From: VRUG01 sp965372745
GTDB lineage: Bacteria > Planctomycetota > Phycisphaerae > Sedimentisphaerales > Anaerobacaceae
Reading direction: 5' to 3'
Assembly: GCA_965372745.1 (NCBI GenBank)
Contig: CBDVDM010000024.1
Coordinates: forward strand, 1 to 26,938
Length of the DNA stretch: 26,938 nt
A model generated the notes under the pieces. It saw nothing but the letters and a program-made list of their open reading frames with translations, was not told the DNA's origin and searched no databases. Of the stretch, positions 15,622 through 24,147 are shown one piece after another (the stretch's first letter is position 1; every line of letters starts with the position of its first letter). Both the position numbers and the translations under genes were made by a program.

Positions 15622-16185
15622 TTACCAGTCCCAGTCAAAGTCCTTTTCGTCCCGGCCATGTGGTACCGACTCATATTCTTCGATACAGCGGTGTTGAAAC
15701 CGGCCGCCTTTTCTGACCACGCCTTTGCGGCCTGAACAAAATTCCCTTATACCTTGTTGCCGGAAACCCCTGCCTGACATGCCAATACCTCTTTGACCAA
15801 AACCCCTGCTCTGCCCGCGACCAAATTTCCTGCAACTTCCACAACTATCACCGAACTGCCTTTTGTCCGCTCTGTAACGGTTATGCATACTTCGCTTACC
15901 TTCTTTGCCGCCGCCACTCTTTCGGGTATAAATCCCTTTTTTGCGTTGCTCCATCCTTTGAATCAGCTCGCCAACTCTTTCTCTGTCGTTCTCACTGTAA
16001 GCATTTTTAAGTGCCATGAACCAATTATCAAACTGCTGTTGCCGGCCAAAATCCTGTTTTTGGAGATGGTGTTTTTTAGTTGTTTTTTCACCATGTTCGT
16101 GTTGGAATTTTTCGCAGGCGAAAGCATTCACCACTCCAGTTAGTAAAACAAGTGCTATAATACTGATAATAATTTTCTTTGACAT
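15622..16185 (-). CDS. Secreted Arg/Gly-rich, Cys-containing protein, unknown function
   Basis: A 187-residue exported protein with a clear signal peptide (MSKKIIISIIALVLLTGVVNAFA, cleavage near residue 23, mature protein starting at Cys24 or just before). The mature part has a His/Lys-rich start (HEHGEKTTKKHH), a helix FDNWFMALKNAYSENDRERVGELIQRMEQRK, and then a strongly basic, low-complexity region full of RG and FGR/FGQ units (GFGQRGIGMSGRGFRQQG) with five or so cysteines including CGSC. The C-terminus turns acidic and aromatic (DEKDFDWDW). AAGGAGCG lies just upstream of the ATG. A TATAAT at about 16203-16208 may be part of its promoter. Not recognised; nucleic-acid, polyanion or metal binding outside the membrane is possible from composition only. 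Confidence 0.75.
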   Translation of the reverse strand: MSKKIIISIIALVLLTGVVNAFACEKFQHEHGEKTTKKHHLQKQDFGRQQQFDNWFMALKNAYSENDRERVGELIQRMEQRKKGIYTRKSGGGKEGKRSMHNRYRADKRQFGDSCGSCRKFGRGQSRGFGQRGIGMSGRGFRQQGIREFCSGRKGVVRKGGRFQHRCIEEYESVPHGRDEKDFDWDW

Positions 16186-16312
16186 TTTTCGCTCCTTTCA
16201 AAATTATAGTTCCAATCGTATTTTCATATTTAAAGACGTATTTAGGGCCTGCATTTATTGCATTTTCTGTGAAAAATTATGAAAAGCTTACCAGGATTTG
16301 GCAGATAACGCT

Positions 16313-16735
16313 TTATTTAGCTTTCTTCAGTAAACCGTAATTTTGGGCCTCTGTCAAAACCACCCACGCCCGCCAGTCTTTCTTGTCAATTCGTACAGGC
16401 TCAATGGGCTTGACATCCTTTAACCACACTAAAATCCCAAAACCACAGTCCCGCTTTTCCTGCCAGTACTCATCACCGCCGCAAATTAAGCTATTGTATT
16501 TTTGTTTAAGCTGTGAGATTTTTCGGGGACTCAGATTTTCAAACTGCTCAACAGCTTGAACAACAGCGGCAGCACAAACCGCCCCACTACTTTGCTTGAG
16601 GAAAAGCTTGTCCCCTATTGAAATCTGTCCGAAAGGTGCACACCTTGTTTTGGTGAAACGCGACTCAACAGACTTTCTGCCATCTAAAATCAAATCCAGA
16701 TATTGCTTTTTCAATATGACAAGATGATAATTCAC
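16313..16735 (-). CDS. ASCH-domain protein
   Basis: A 140-residue soluble protein with the ASCH (ASC-1 homology) beta-barrel pattern. MNYHLVILKKQYLDLILDGRKSVESRFTKTR gives the substrate-cleft strand and the K/E/R residues. GQISIGDKLFLKQSSGAVCAAAVV is the GD-containing strand. DCGFGILVWLKDVKPIEPVRIDKKDWRAWVVL closes the barrel. ASCH proteins are thought to bind RNA or modified nucleosides, and some (YqfB type) hydrolyse N4-acetylcytidine; the specific role here is not known. It stands 127 bases upstream of the secreted-protein gene on the same strand and is divergent from rmuC. Confidence 0.85.
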   Translation of the reverse strand: MNYHLVILKKQYLDLILDGRKSVESRFTKTRCAPFGQISIGDKLFLKQSSGAVCAAAVVQAVEQFENLSPRKISQLKQKYNSLICGGDEYWQEKRDCGFGILVWLKDVKPIEPVRIDKKDWRAWVVLTEAQNYGLLKKAK

Positions 16736-16898
16736 AAAGACTACTCCCCAAAATCAAATATTACAGCCTTTATCCCCATGCCTACTCAAAACAATAATAG
16801 GAATCATGCGTTTTATCAAACAAATTCAGGCTTTGCCTTTGACCTTTGACTCTCAGACATACACCGCTTATAATCAGGACGCTTTTAAGGGTGAAATC

Positions 16899-17930
16899 AT
16901 GGAATTTGCGGGTATTGTTGTAATAGCTGTTTTGATTTTGATTGCATTGGCATTTTTGGTATGGCTTATTGTCACCATTGCCGCTGCCAGAAGAGAAACG
17001 TCCGGCCAGGCTTCGGCCATCGTTCTTTTACATCAACAGCTTGAAGCCCTGAAAGCCTCGCAGGACAAGACTGGCGAAAGCATGACAAAATCACTTCAGC
17101 AGGGCCAGACCAATCTAAATCAAAACCTGCAATCAAGCCAGAAGGTGCTTTCTTTGCTAAATACACAAATTGGCGAACTACATGGAACAAATAAACAAAT
17201 GCTCCGGATGGGCACCGATGTGCGACGACTGCAGGACATATTAAGCTCACCGAAACTGCGTGGCCAGATGGGGGAATGGTCGCTGGAAAATTTACTTGCA
17301 CAAATCCTGCCGGCTGACAGCTACGAACTGCAATACACATTCAAAGACGGTAAAATTGTCGACGCACTTGTAAAACTTGTCGATTTCAATGTCCCTGTCG
17401 ATGCAAAATTCCCGCTGCCAGCCTTTGAGGCAATCCTAAAAGCCGAGACCGACGAAGAAAAAACCCGCCTGCGAAAACAGTTCTTGAATGATGTGATGAA
17501 ACACATCGACAAAATCGCATCAAGTTATATCAGGCCGGCGGAACAAACGCTCGATTTTGCACTGATGTATATCCCTGCTGAAAATATTTATTACGAGACA
17601 ATTGTAAAACTCGAAGGTGACACAAAGGATATTTTAAATTATGCCCTTGAGAAAAAAGTCATACCGGTCTCACCGAATCTTTTGTACGCCTATTTGATGA
17701 CGGTGGTAATGGGTTTGCACGGCCTGCAAATCGAAAAGCAGGCTGCACAAATCAGGCAGAACCTGCAAAAACTAAATGCCGATTTTGCAGAATTTGTTTC
17801 GAACTGGGACACTCTCGGAAGCCACATCAGGAACACTTCAAACAAATACGACGAAGCCGGAAAAAAATTAGACCGGTTCGGCCTGCAACTCGAACAAATC
17901 CAGACCGAGGGTGACAATAAAAGTGAATAA
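16899..17930 (+). CDS. rmuC: DNA recombination protein RmuC family
   Basis: A 343-residue protein. The start at 16899 (MEFAGIVVIAVLILIALAFLVWLIV) is chosen because AAGGGTG precedes it and it places the membrane helix at the N-terminus as in other RmuC proteins; an upstream in-frame ATG at 16806 has no such support. A coiled-coil segment (LHQQLEALKASQDKTGESM to MLRMGTDVRRL) follows. The nuclease-like RmuC domain then shows SSPKLRGQMGEWSLENLLAQILP, FNVPVDAKFPLPAFEAI, FALMYIPAENIYYETI and VSPNLLYAYLMTVVMGL. RmuC limits inversions at short inverted repeats in E. coli, of interest in a genome with many small palindromes. It lies upstream of recJ on the same strand with 139 bases between. Confidence 0.93.
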   Translation: MEFAGIVVIAVLILIALAFLVWLIVTIAAARRETSGQASAIVLLHQQLEALKASQDKTGESMTKSLQQGQTNLNQNLQSSQKVLSLLNTQIGELHGTNKQMLRMGTDVRRLQDILSSPKLRGQMGEWSLENLLAQILPADSYELQYTFKDGKIVDALVKLVDFNVPVDAKFPLPAFEAILKAETDEEKTRLRKQFLNDVMKHIDKIASSYIRPAEQTLDFALMYIPAENIYYETIVKLEGDTKDILNYALEKKVIPVSPNLLYAYLMTVVMGLHGLQIEKQAAQIRQNLQKLNADFAEFVSNWDTLGSHIRNTSNKYDEAGKKLDRFGLQLEQIQTEGDNKSE

Positions 17931-17956
17931 AGTAATGTCGGGCTGAGTAAAACCCT

Positions 17957-17974
17957 GGATTTCACCGCAGGTTT
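17957..17974. repeat. Dispersed copy of the CGGTTTCACCGCAGGTTT repeat
   Basis: GGATTTCACCGCAGGTTT differs only at its first three bases from the full unit at 7473-7490. It lies in the rmuC-recJ spacer. Confidence 0.7.
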
Positions 17975-18069
17975 GGAATACTGCAAACACACTTGAATCT
18001 GCAGGCTCTTTCTGGTATAAGCGATAGCTGAAACTGCCAGGTCGAAAATATAGAAAGGATTAATAGCAG

Positions 18070-19851
18070 ATGCAGCTTACTGCAGGGATGCAAACCCGGG
18101 AAAAGCACCCTAAAAAGCATTTGATAGGCCCCAAAAAGCAATGGTCAATTCAGCCGACCAGCGAAGAAACCGAATCGCTTGCAAAGTCACTGAAAGTTTC
18201 CCCGCTTTTGGCCCAGGTTTTAATCAATCGCGGCATAACCGATTCACAGTCAGCCCTGTCATTCCTTCAGCCAAAACTTGCCGGTCTTATAGCTCCTGAG
18301 CAGATGCCCGGCGTCAGCAAAGCTGTGCCAAGAATCGTCCAGGCTGTTAATAATAAGGAAAAAATCACCGTTTACGGCGATTATGATGTTGACGGCATTA
18401 CCGGCGTTGCAATTTTGTGGCAGCTTCTCAGGTTGCTCGGCGCTGAAGTCGATTATTACATTCCACACCGCATAGATGAAGGTTATGGCCTGAATCCAGA
18501 GGCCATACGCTCTTTTGCAGATGCCGGCACGAAACTTTTAATAACCGTCGACTGTGGCGTCAATGCTGTAAAGTCAGCTGCCATTGCCAAAAACTCAGGC
18601 ATAGACCTTATAATTACCGACCATCACCAGATGGACACTGATTTGCCCGATGCATTTGCCATAGTACATCCGTTATTGCAGGATTCTTACGAAAATCAGA
18701 ACTCGGTCGGTGCAATGGTTGCATTCAAATTAAGCTGGGCGCTCGCTAACAAGTTCAATTCAGGCGGCAAACTCGCACCGCATCTGCGGAAATTTATGCT
18801 CAATGCCACCTCATTGGCGGCGATGGGTACAGTAGCTGACGTGGTGGACTTAAAAGGTGAAAACAGAATTATCACAAGTTTCGGACTTAAATCACTGCCT
18901 AATTGCAGCCTTGCAGGAATTCATGCCCTTATCGAAATCGCAGGGCTCACCGGCCAGGGACTGGACAGCTTCCATATAGGTTTTAGGCTGGCACCGATGC
19001 TGAATGCTGCCGGCAGGATGGGACATGCAAGATTGGCCGTCGAACTTTTGACAAGTGACAGTGATATTCATTCTGCACAGATTGCCCAATACCTAAAAGA
19101 GCAAAACAACCAGCGGCGTCAGTGCGAAAAAAAAATACTCAAACAGGCGCATGAGATGATTGTACGGCAGGGCCTAAATCATCCGGACCGCAAAAGCATT
19201 GTCCTGGCAAGCGAACAATGGCATAGCGGCGTAATCGGTATTGTCGCTTCGAGAATCATTGACCGTTTTTATCGTCCGACGATTTTGATTAACAGCTCAA
19301 ACGGAATCGCACAGGGTTCCGCCCGTTCGATTGCAGGTTTCGATATATTAAAGGCAATAACCGCCTGCTCAAAGCATCTGAATTCTTTCGGCGGTCACAA
19401 AATGGCTGCCGGAATTACTATCGAGCCTGAAAAAATCCAGGAATTTATATACGATTTCGAACTATATGCAAAAGACAACCTGAATTACGAGGATGCGATA
19501 GCCAGGCTGAACATCGACGCCTTAACCTCGCTTGATGTTTTTACAAAAGGCACGGTAAGCCAGCTTCAGATGCTCGAACCATTTGGTCAGGGAAATCCGG
19601 AACCGATTTTCGCAACCAATGGTGTACGTCTTGCAGGCCATCCGAGAAAAGTAGGTGCAAAAGGCGCTCACCTCCAGCTAACGCTCACCGATAATAAAGC
19701 TACTGTTCGCTGCATAGGTTTCGGCATGGGAAAGCTGGAGAAAAAACTGCTCGAAAAAGATTCTTTCAACATTGCATATCACCCGCAACTAAATACATAT
19801 AATGGAAATACAAACGTCCAGCTTCAACTCGAAGACATTCGGTTCGACTGA
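18070..19851 (+). CDS. recJ: Single-stranded-DNA-specific 5'-3' exonuclease RecJ
   Basis: A 593-residue DHH-family nuclease that degrades single-stranded DNA 5' to 3' in recombination and mismatch or base-excision repair. Motifs in order: VYGDYDVDGITG at 101-112 (metal-binding Asp residues), ITVDCGVNA at 158-166, IITDHH at 181-186, FRLAPMLNAAGRMGHARLAVELL, then the DHHA1 part ending GGHKMAAGITIE and a C-terminal OB-like domain (FGQGNPEPIFATNGVRL, GAHLQLTLTD). Length is normal for the family. The chosen ATG is preceded by GAAAGGA about eleven bases upstream. It is followed after 54 bases by murE on the same strand, so one transcript may carry recJ with the murein genes. Confidence 0.96.
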   Translation: MQLTAGMQTREKHPKKHLIGPKKQWSIQPTSEETESLAKSLKVSPLLAQVLINRGITDSQSALSFLQPKLAGLIAPEQMPGVSKAVPRIVQAVNNKEKITVYGDYDVDGITGVAILWQLLRLLGAEVDYYIPHRIDEGYGLNPEAIRSFADAGTKLLITVDCGVNAVKSAAIAKNSGIDLIITDHHQMDTDLPDAFAIVHPLLQDSYENQNSVGAMVAFKLSWALANKFNSGGKLAPHLRKFMLNATSLAAMGTVADVVDLKGENRIITSFGLKSLPNCSLAGIHALIEIAGLTGQGLDSFHIGFRLAPMLNAAGRMGHARLAVELLTSDSDIHSAQIAQYLKEQNNQRRQCEKKILKQAHEMIVRQGLNHPDRKSIVLASEQWHSGVIGIVASRIIDRFYRPTILINSSNGIAQGSARSIAGFDILKAITACSKHLNSFGGHKMAAGITIEPEKIQEFIYDFELYAKDNLNYEDAIARLNIDALTSLDVFTKGTVSQLQMLEPFGQGNPEPIFATNGVRLAGHPRKVGAKGAHLQLTLTDNKATVRCIGFGMGKLEKKLLEKDSFNIAYHPQLNTYNGNTNVQLQLEDIRFD

Positions 19852-19873
19852 TATTGTTTACAGGCAGGTAATA

Positions 19874-19909
19874 ATGGGTAAAAGCCAGGCGGACGATAAG
19901 AGGAAATGA
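19874..19909 (+). CDS. Possible 11-codon leader ORF overlapping the murE start
   Basis: An ATG at 19874, preceded by GCAGGT, opens MGKSQADDKRK and ends in a TGA that overlaps the murE ATG as ATGA. This arrangement could couple murE translation to ribosomes that finish the leader. It may equally be chance, since the murE ribosome site (AGAGGAA) is included in it. Confidence 0.25.
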   Translation: MGKSQADDKRK

Positions 19910-21336
19910 ATTTCGACGAACTATTAGCACTGGTTTGTTCTTCAGATAAACCCGGCCTTTGTCTTGATTCGAGACTTGTCAAAGCCGGCGACATATTCAT
20001 CGCCGTTAAAGGCACTGTTTATGACGGCCATGACTTTATTAACCAGGCTATCGAAAACGGCGCAAAATTTGTTGTAAGACGGGAACACCGTAAATATAAA
20101 AATGCCGAAACCATTGTTGTCGAAGATAGTGCCGAGGCTGCTGCGGTTTTGGCTCAGGCTCTTCGAGATAATCCAGCTTCAAAATTAACCAATCTTGCTG
20201 TTACAGGAACAAACGGAAAAACTACAGTTGCCTTTCTTGTTCGTTCCGTGATTAAAACCGCATCTCAAAGTTGTGGCATTATCAGCACAGTTGTTTATGA
20301 CACCGGTACGGAAACCGAAGCTGCAACTCTAACCACACCCGATTGCATTACCATCGCGGAAAAACAAAGGCAAATGGTCAAGGCCGGCTCAAAATACATG
20401 GTCATCGAGGCCAGCAGCCACGCCTTATCACAAAACCGACTTGCTGCCATCGATTTCAAAGCTGCCGCCTTTACCAACCTGACCCGGGACCATCTCGATT
20501 ACCACAAAACAGAACTAAATTACCTGACTGCAAAAATAAAACTCTTCGAGCACTTGTCACAGGATTCGACCGCTGTGTTGAATAAACAATCACCGCAGTC
20601 AATGGCCATTGCCGAAAAAACAAACGCCAGGATTCTGTGGTATGCAGTCGAGGAGGATGCTGATTTAGTCGCACGGATTGAATCGATGGATATAAATGGA
20701 ACAATTTTTACTTTGGAGCACGCCGGCAAAAAGCAAAAACTGCAATCCGCTCTTTTCGGCAAACATAATATAAGCAACAACCTCGCCGCAGCCGGGCTTT
20801 GTCTCGCCGCAGGTTTTGATTTACGAACCATTGCCGCCGGTCTGACTAACCTAAAAACAATACCCGGCAGGCTCGAACCGCTGCCCTGCAAAGCAGGCTT
20901 TTCTGTTCTAATTGATTATGCCCACACCGATGACGCACTGAAAAACGTCCTTACAACATTAAGGCCTCTGTGTAAGGGCAGATTAACAGTCGTTTTCGGC
21001 TGCGGCGGAGACAGAGATAAAACCAAACGGCCGAAAATGGCCGCAGTCGCTGAGCAACTGGCTGATAACCTTGTAATTACAAGCGACAATCCGAGAAGTG
21101 AAGACCCTTGCGCAATAATCGGAGAGATGGTAATCGGCCTGGAAAAACCCGTCGCAAATTCTGTTATTACAGAGCCTGACAGGAAAAAAGCCATAAATAT
21201 TGCGATTAAAAACGCCTCAAAAGATGATATTATACTCATAGCAGGTAAAGGCCATGAAACTTATCAAATAATCGGTGACGAAAAAATCGACTTCAACGAC
21301 AAGGATATCGCTCTGAGTTGCTTAAAAAACCTCTAA
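19906..21336 (+). CDS. murE: UDP-N-acetylmuramoyl-tripeptide synthetase MurE, meso-DAP type
   Basis: A 476-residue ATP-dependent Mur ligase adding the third residue to UDP-MurNAc-L-Ala-D-Glu in the cytoplasm. The N-terminal domain has DSRLVKAGDIFIAVKG. The ATP site GTNGKTT is at 101-107. SSHALSQNRLAAIDFKAAAFTNLTRDHLDYH is the Mur-ligase core, with AKIKLFEHL holding the carbamylated-lysine region. The C-terminal domain has DYAHTDDAL, FGCGGDRDKTKRP and SDNPRSEDP; the DNPR motif indicates meso-diaminopimelate rather than lysine as substrate. AGAGGAA sits close to the ATG. It overlaps murF by one base (TAATG). Confidence 0.97.
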   Translation: MNFDELLALVCSSDKPGLCLDSRLVKAGDIFIAVKGTVYDGHDFINQAIENGAKFVVRREHRKYKNAETIVVEDSAEAAAVLAQALRDNPASKLTNLAVTGTNGKTTVAFLVRSVIKTASQSCGIISTVVYDTGTETEAATLTTPDCITIAEKQRQMVKAGSKYMVIEASSHALSQNRLAAIDFKAAAFTNLTRDHLDYHKTELNYLTAKIKLFEHLSQDSTAVLNKQSPQSMAIAEKTNARILWYAVEEDADLVARIESMDINGTIFTLEHAGKKQKLQSALFGKHNISNNLAAAGLCLAAGFDLRTIAAGLTNLKTIPGRLEPLPCKAGFSVLIDYAHTDDALKNVLTTLRPLCKGRLTVVFGCGGDRDKTKRPKMAAVAEQLADNLVITSDNPRSEDPCAIIGEMVIGLEKPVANSVITEPDRKKAINIAIKNASKDDIILIAGKGHETYQIIGDEKIDFNDKDIALSCLKNL

Positions 21337-22631
21337 TGAAAAAAATATCAATTAAAAACCTGGCAAAGATATTAAACGCTGTGCCTGTCGGAAATTGCGA
21401 AGGTTTTATTACCGGCGTAAGTATCGATTCGCGAACTGTAAAAGCCGGCGACTGTTTTTTCGCTGTAAAAGGTGAAAACTTTGACGGTCATGACTATATT
21501 GAACAGGCTTTTGAAAAGCGGGCTGCCTGTGCCGTAGTAAGCAAAGATATTGCTCGGCGGGACAGCGTACTAAAAGTTAAAGACACGGTAAAAGCTCTCG
21601 GCACACTTGCCGCTCATTACCGAAGTGATTGCAATTTCAAGGTAGTAGCGATAACAGGCTCAGTGGGAAAAACAACCACGCGTCAAATTACTTATCATGT
21701 TTTAAGCAAACACTTCCGCACATTTGCGGCACCGAAAAATTTCAATAACAGCATTGGTATGCCTTTGACTTTACTTGCCGCAGGGCCGGAAGATGAAATC
21801 GTTATCGCAGAACTTGGCAGCAGCAGCCCTGGTGAGATTGCTTACCTTACTAAAATCGCTGCACCGGACATCGCTGTCGTCACGAAGATTTGCCCGGCCC
21901 ACCTGAATGGCTTCGGTGATTTGCAGACAATCAGGGAGGAAAAATTATCTATCGCAAAAGGATTAACCCCGGACGGTGTTTTCATAACAGACGCTGCCTC
22001 TAAAATAAAACCCACAAACATTACATATAAAGGGTCAGCCAGTTATTTTTCTCTCGACGGCGTCGACATAACACTGCCTTTATTAGGGCCGGGTAATATA
22101 GACAATGCAATTACTGCCTTTTCTATCTGCCGCCGTTTTGGAATCACAGCCAAGCAGTTTGCAGACGCCGTAAAAACCTTACCGGCAATTCCAATGCGCA
22201 CCGAATTATTAAAGTTCGGTATGCTGACAGTATTGAATGACTGCTATAATGCAAATCCCGCTTCAATGAAAAATGCTCTTCGAATCTTAAGCCATCTTGA
22301 CCCAGACGAAAAGCAGAGAAAAGTTTTCATCTGCGGCGATATGGCCGAACTCGGCACTGATACTAACGCCCTGCATGAACAACTTGGCCGGGACATTGCC
22401 GATGCCAATATTCAATTGCTTATCGCTGTAGGCAATCTTGCAAAAATTGCCGCTGAATCTGCCGTGGAAGTTACACAGAGAAATCTGCAAACCTATTATT
22501 TTAAAGATACTCTTTCATCCTGCGAACATTTAAGTGAATTTATAAAACAAAACGATATAATACTGGTAAAAGGCTCAAGGGTCTGCAGCCTGGAACCGGT
22601 TATCGAGAAACTTAGAGGACTCTTCTCGTAA
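21336..22631 (+). CDS. murF: UDP-N-acetylmuramoyl-tripeptide--D-alanyl-D-alanine ligase MurF
   Basis: A 431-residue Mur ligase that adds D-Ala-D-Ala to complete the cytoplasmic pentapeptide precursor. The ATG at 21336 overlaps the murE stop (TAATG) and is preferred over an upstream TTG inside murE. The N-terminal domain has SIDSRTVKAGDCFFAVKG, the ATP loop GSVGKTT is at 108-114, PKNFNNSIGMPLTLL and ELGSSSPGEIAYL follow, and the C-terminal domain has NDCYNANPASMKNALRIL and GDMAELG, all characteristic of MurF. Length is slightly short of the E. coli enzyme. Tight overlap with murE and 19 bases to mraY show one operon. Confidence 0.96.
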   Translation: MKKISIKNLAKILNAVPVGNCEGFITGVSIDSRTVKAGDCFFAVKGENFDGHDYIEQAFEKRAACAVVSKDIARRDSVLKVKDTVKALGTLAAHYRSDCNFKVVAITGSVGKTTTRQITYHVLSKHFRTFAAPKNFNNSIGMPLTLLAAGPEDEIVIAELGSSSPGEIAYLTKIAAPDIAVVTKICPAHLNGFGDLQTIREEKLSIAKGLTPDGVFITDAASKIKPTNITYKGSASYFSLDGVDITLPLLGPGNIDNAITAFSICRRFGITAKQFADAVKTLPAIPMRTELLKFGMLTVLNDCYNANPASMKNALRILSHLDPDEKQRKVFICGDMAELGTDTNALHEQLGRDIADANIQLLIAVGNLAKIAAESAVEVTQRNLQTYYFKDTLSSCEHLSEFIKQNDIILVKGSRVCSLEPVIEKLRGLFS

Positions 22632-22650
22632 ATAAAATACAAGGGACGTA

Positions 22651-23790
22651 ATGATATATCATTTTTTATGGTACTTGCGTGACATTTTTACGCACAAGTT
22701 CGGTTTTTACGCCTATCAGGACGTGATGTTTCGCTCAGTCGCTGCGATTCTGACCAGCTTTTTCATAGCTATCTTTCTTGGCCCATCAATTATCCGCTGG
22801 CTGATGAGAAAAAAAATCGGCGACCGGCCCGAATTTCACCATGACAGGTTAAATGAACTTACCAAAGAGAAAACAAATACCCCAACGATGGGCGGCCTGA
22901 TTATTATCCTGGCGGTACTGGCAGGCACTTTATTATGGGCAAAACTAAACAACCCTTTCGTTCAAAAGGCAATTGTTTTAGTGGTCTGGTTCGCTGCTCT
23001 CGGAGGCGTTGACGACTGGCTGAAACTTGCCGCCGGCATCCGGCATCGAACAAGGAACGGCCTGAAACCCTGGGAAAAACTCATCTTTCAAATCGGAGGT
23101 GCCGTCCTCATCGCCTCATTTTTGTACACAGACTTTGCAAATATTACGGACGGAAAATTATTCTGGCTTCCATTTTACAAACACGGCCTGCCTTTGGCCA
23201 ACTGGGTATTCGTTCTGGTAGCTATCGTTTACATCTCAGCTACAAGCAACGCCGTGAACCTCACCGACGGAATGGACGGTCTGGCTGCCGGATGTGTCGG
23301 AATGGTTGCCATGGTTTTGGTCCTGCTTTGTTATGTCGCTTCGGAAACTATGGCAAGAACTTCTCAAATTACATGGTCAAGCTATCTACTGCTGCCGCAC
23401 ATCCCCCAGTCCGGGGAACTCAGCATTTTTTATTCCGCCATCTTAGGAGCTGTTCTCGGTTTCCTCTGGTACAACTGTCACCCTGCCCAGGTATTTATGG
23501 GTGATGTAGGCTCGCTTCCGTTAGGGGCAGCTATGGGTTACGGTGCGCTGGTGACAAGAAATGAAATTCTGCTTTTAATTATAGGCGGTGTTTTTGTAAT
23601 TGAAGTGGCAAGCGTAATTCTGCAAATTCTTTATTTCAGATATACCGGCGGCAAGCGCCTGTTCAAATGTGCCCCGATTCACCATCACTTTCATCTTGTC
23701 GGCTGGTCCGAACCGCAGGTCGTGGTCAGGTTCTGGCTTTTAGCTGCCGCCTTTGCTGCTATAGCATTGGCTACTTTGAAAATCCGCTAA
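22651..23790 (+). CDS. mraY: Phospho-N-acetylmuramoyl-pentapeptide transferase MraY
   Basis: A 379-residue integral membrane enzyme with about ten helices that transfers phospho-MurNAc-pentapeptide to undecaprenyl phosphate, forming lipid I. Signatures: TPTMGG, GGVDDWLKL (catalytic-site Asp pair), SNAVNLTDGMDGLAAG, CHPAQVFMGDVGSLPLGAAMG and APIHHHFHLVGWSE. An extra segment of about 35 residues (YVASETMARTSQITWSSYLL and on) lies between two helices after the DGMDGLA motif and accounts for the length above the usual 360. AAGGGA precedes the ATG. It is the last gene of the recJ-murE-murF-mraY run; ftsW, murD and murG do not follow. The next gene is convergent and abuts it with no spacer. Confidence 0.97.
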   Translation: MIYHFLWYLRDIFTHKFGFYAYQDVMFRSVAAILTSFFIAIFLGPSIIRWLMRKKIGDRPEFHHDRLNELTKEKTNTPTMGGLIIILAVLAGTLLWAKLNNPFVQKAIVLVVWFAALGGVDDWLKLAAGIRHRTRNGLKPWEKLIFQIGGAVLIASFLYTDFANITDGKLFWLPFYKHGLPLANWVFVLVAIVYISATSNAVNLTDGMDGLAAGCVGMVAMVLVLLCYVASETMARTSQITWSSYLLLPHIPQSGELSIFYSAILGAVLGFLWYNCHPAQVFMGDVGSLPLGAAMGYGALVTRNEILLLIIGGVFVIEVASVILQILYFRYTGGKRLFKCAPIHHHFHLVGWSEPQVVVRFWLLAAAFAAIALATLKIR

Positions 23791-24072
23791 TCAATCCTCT
23801 TCGCTGTGAATCCGAACGTTACTTCGGTAACCATGCGGTTCATCAGGGTTCATTTTTTCAAATTTTCGTACAGACCAGAATACTTTTATAGCTGTACATA
23901 TACATCCAATTCCCGCAATACAGAAGATTATCGCGAACAGTATCGCAAAAAGCTCTCGCAGAACCCAAATCAAAAAACCAAAACCTATCAGCAGCATCCC
24001 TGTAATAAACACTCCTGACGCAAAATTGCGAGACCCCTGTGAAATCAGATTTGAATAAAAGCGAAGGCTCAT
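23791..24072 (-). CDS. Small two-helix membrane protein, unknown function
   Basis: A 93-residue protein with two adjacent hydrophobic helices (about 18-36, ASGVFITGMLLIGFGFLIWV, and 38-64, LRELFAILFAIIFCIAGIGCICTAI), then a charged tail (RKFEKMNPDEPHGYRSNVRIHSEED). This resembles small planctomycete membrane proteins of no known role. Its stop codon touches the mraY stop codon from the other side. No ribosome site precedes the ATG at 24072: the bases just upstream are the CGTATCTCGT-type repeat. A later in-frame ATG (residue 26) has AGGAG 13 bases upstream but would cut into the first helix, so the true start is uncertain. Confidence 0.65.
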   Translation of the reverse strand: MSLRFYSNLISQGSRNFASGVFITGMLLIGFGFLIWVLRELFAILFAIIFCIAGIGCICTAIKVFWSVRKFEKMNPDEPHGYRSNVRIHSEED

Positions 24073-24074
24073 AA

Positions 24075-24107
24075 TTCGTATATCGTTGTTCGTATCTCGT
24101 ATCTCGT
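24075..24107. repeat. Short tandem repeat of CGTATCTCGT type
   Basis: The stretch reads as successive imperfect units TTCGTATATCG, TTGTTCGTATCTCG and TATCTCGT. Such runs are common intergenic low-complexity elements. It occupies the leader just before the 93-residue membrane protein on the minus strand. Confidence 0.55.
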
Positions 24108-24110
24108 GGC

Positions 24111-24136
24111 AGGCGGACTTCTTTTGAAGTCCGCCT
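24111..24136 (-). terminator. Perfect hairpin downstream of groEL, likely terminator or mRNA end
   Basis: AGGCGGACTTC and GAAGTCCGCCT form an eleven-base perfect stem around a four-base loop, twelve bases beyond the groEL stop codon. There is no T run in the groEL direction, so it may act as an RNA-stabilising end or a REP-like element rather than a classical terminator. Confidence 0.6.
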
Positions 24137-24147
24137 GGCCTTTATTG

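Noticed and set aside
19906..22631. Similarity of the MurE and MurF N-termini (DSRxVKAGDxFxAVKG) as a recent duplication
   Set aside because: This is the shared, ancient Mur-ligase N-terminal motif; the rest of the proteins differ as expected for MurE and MurF.
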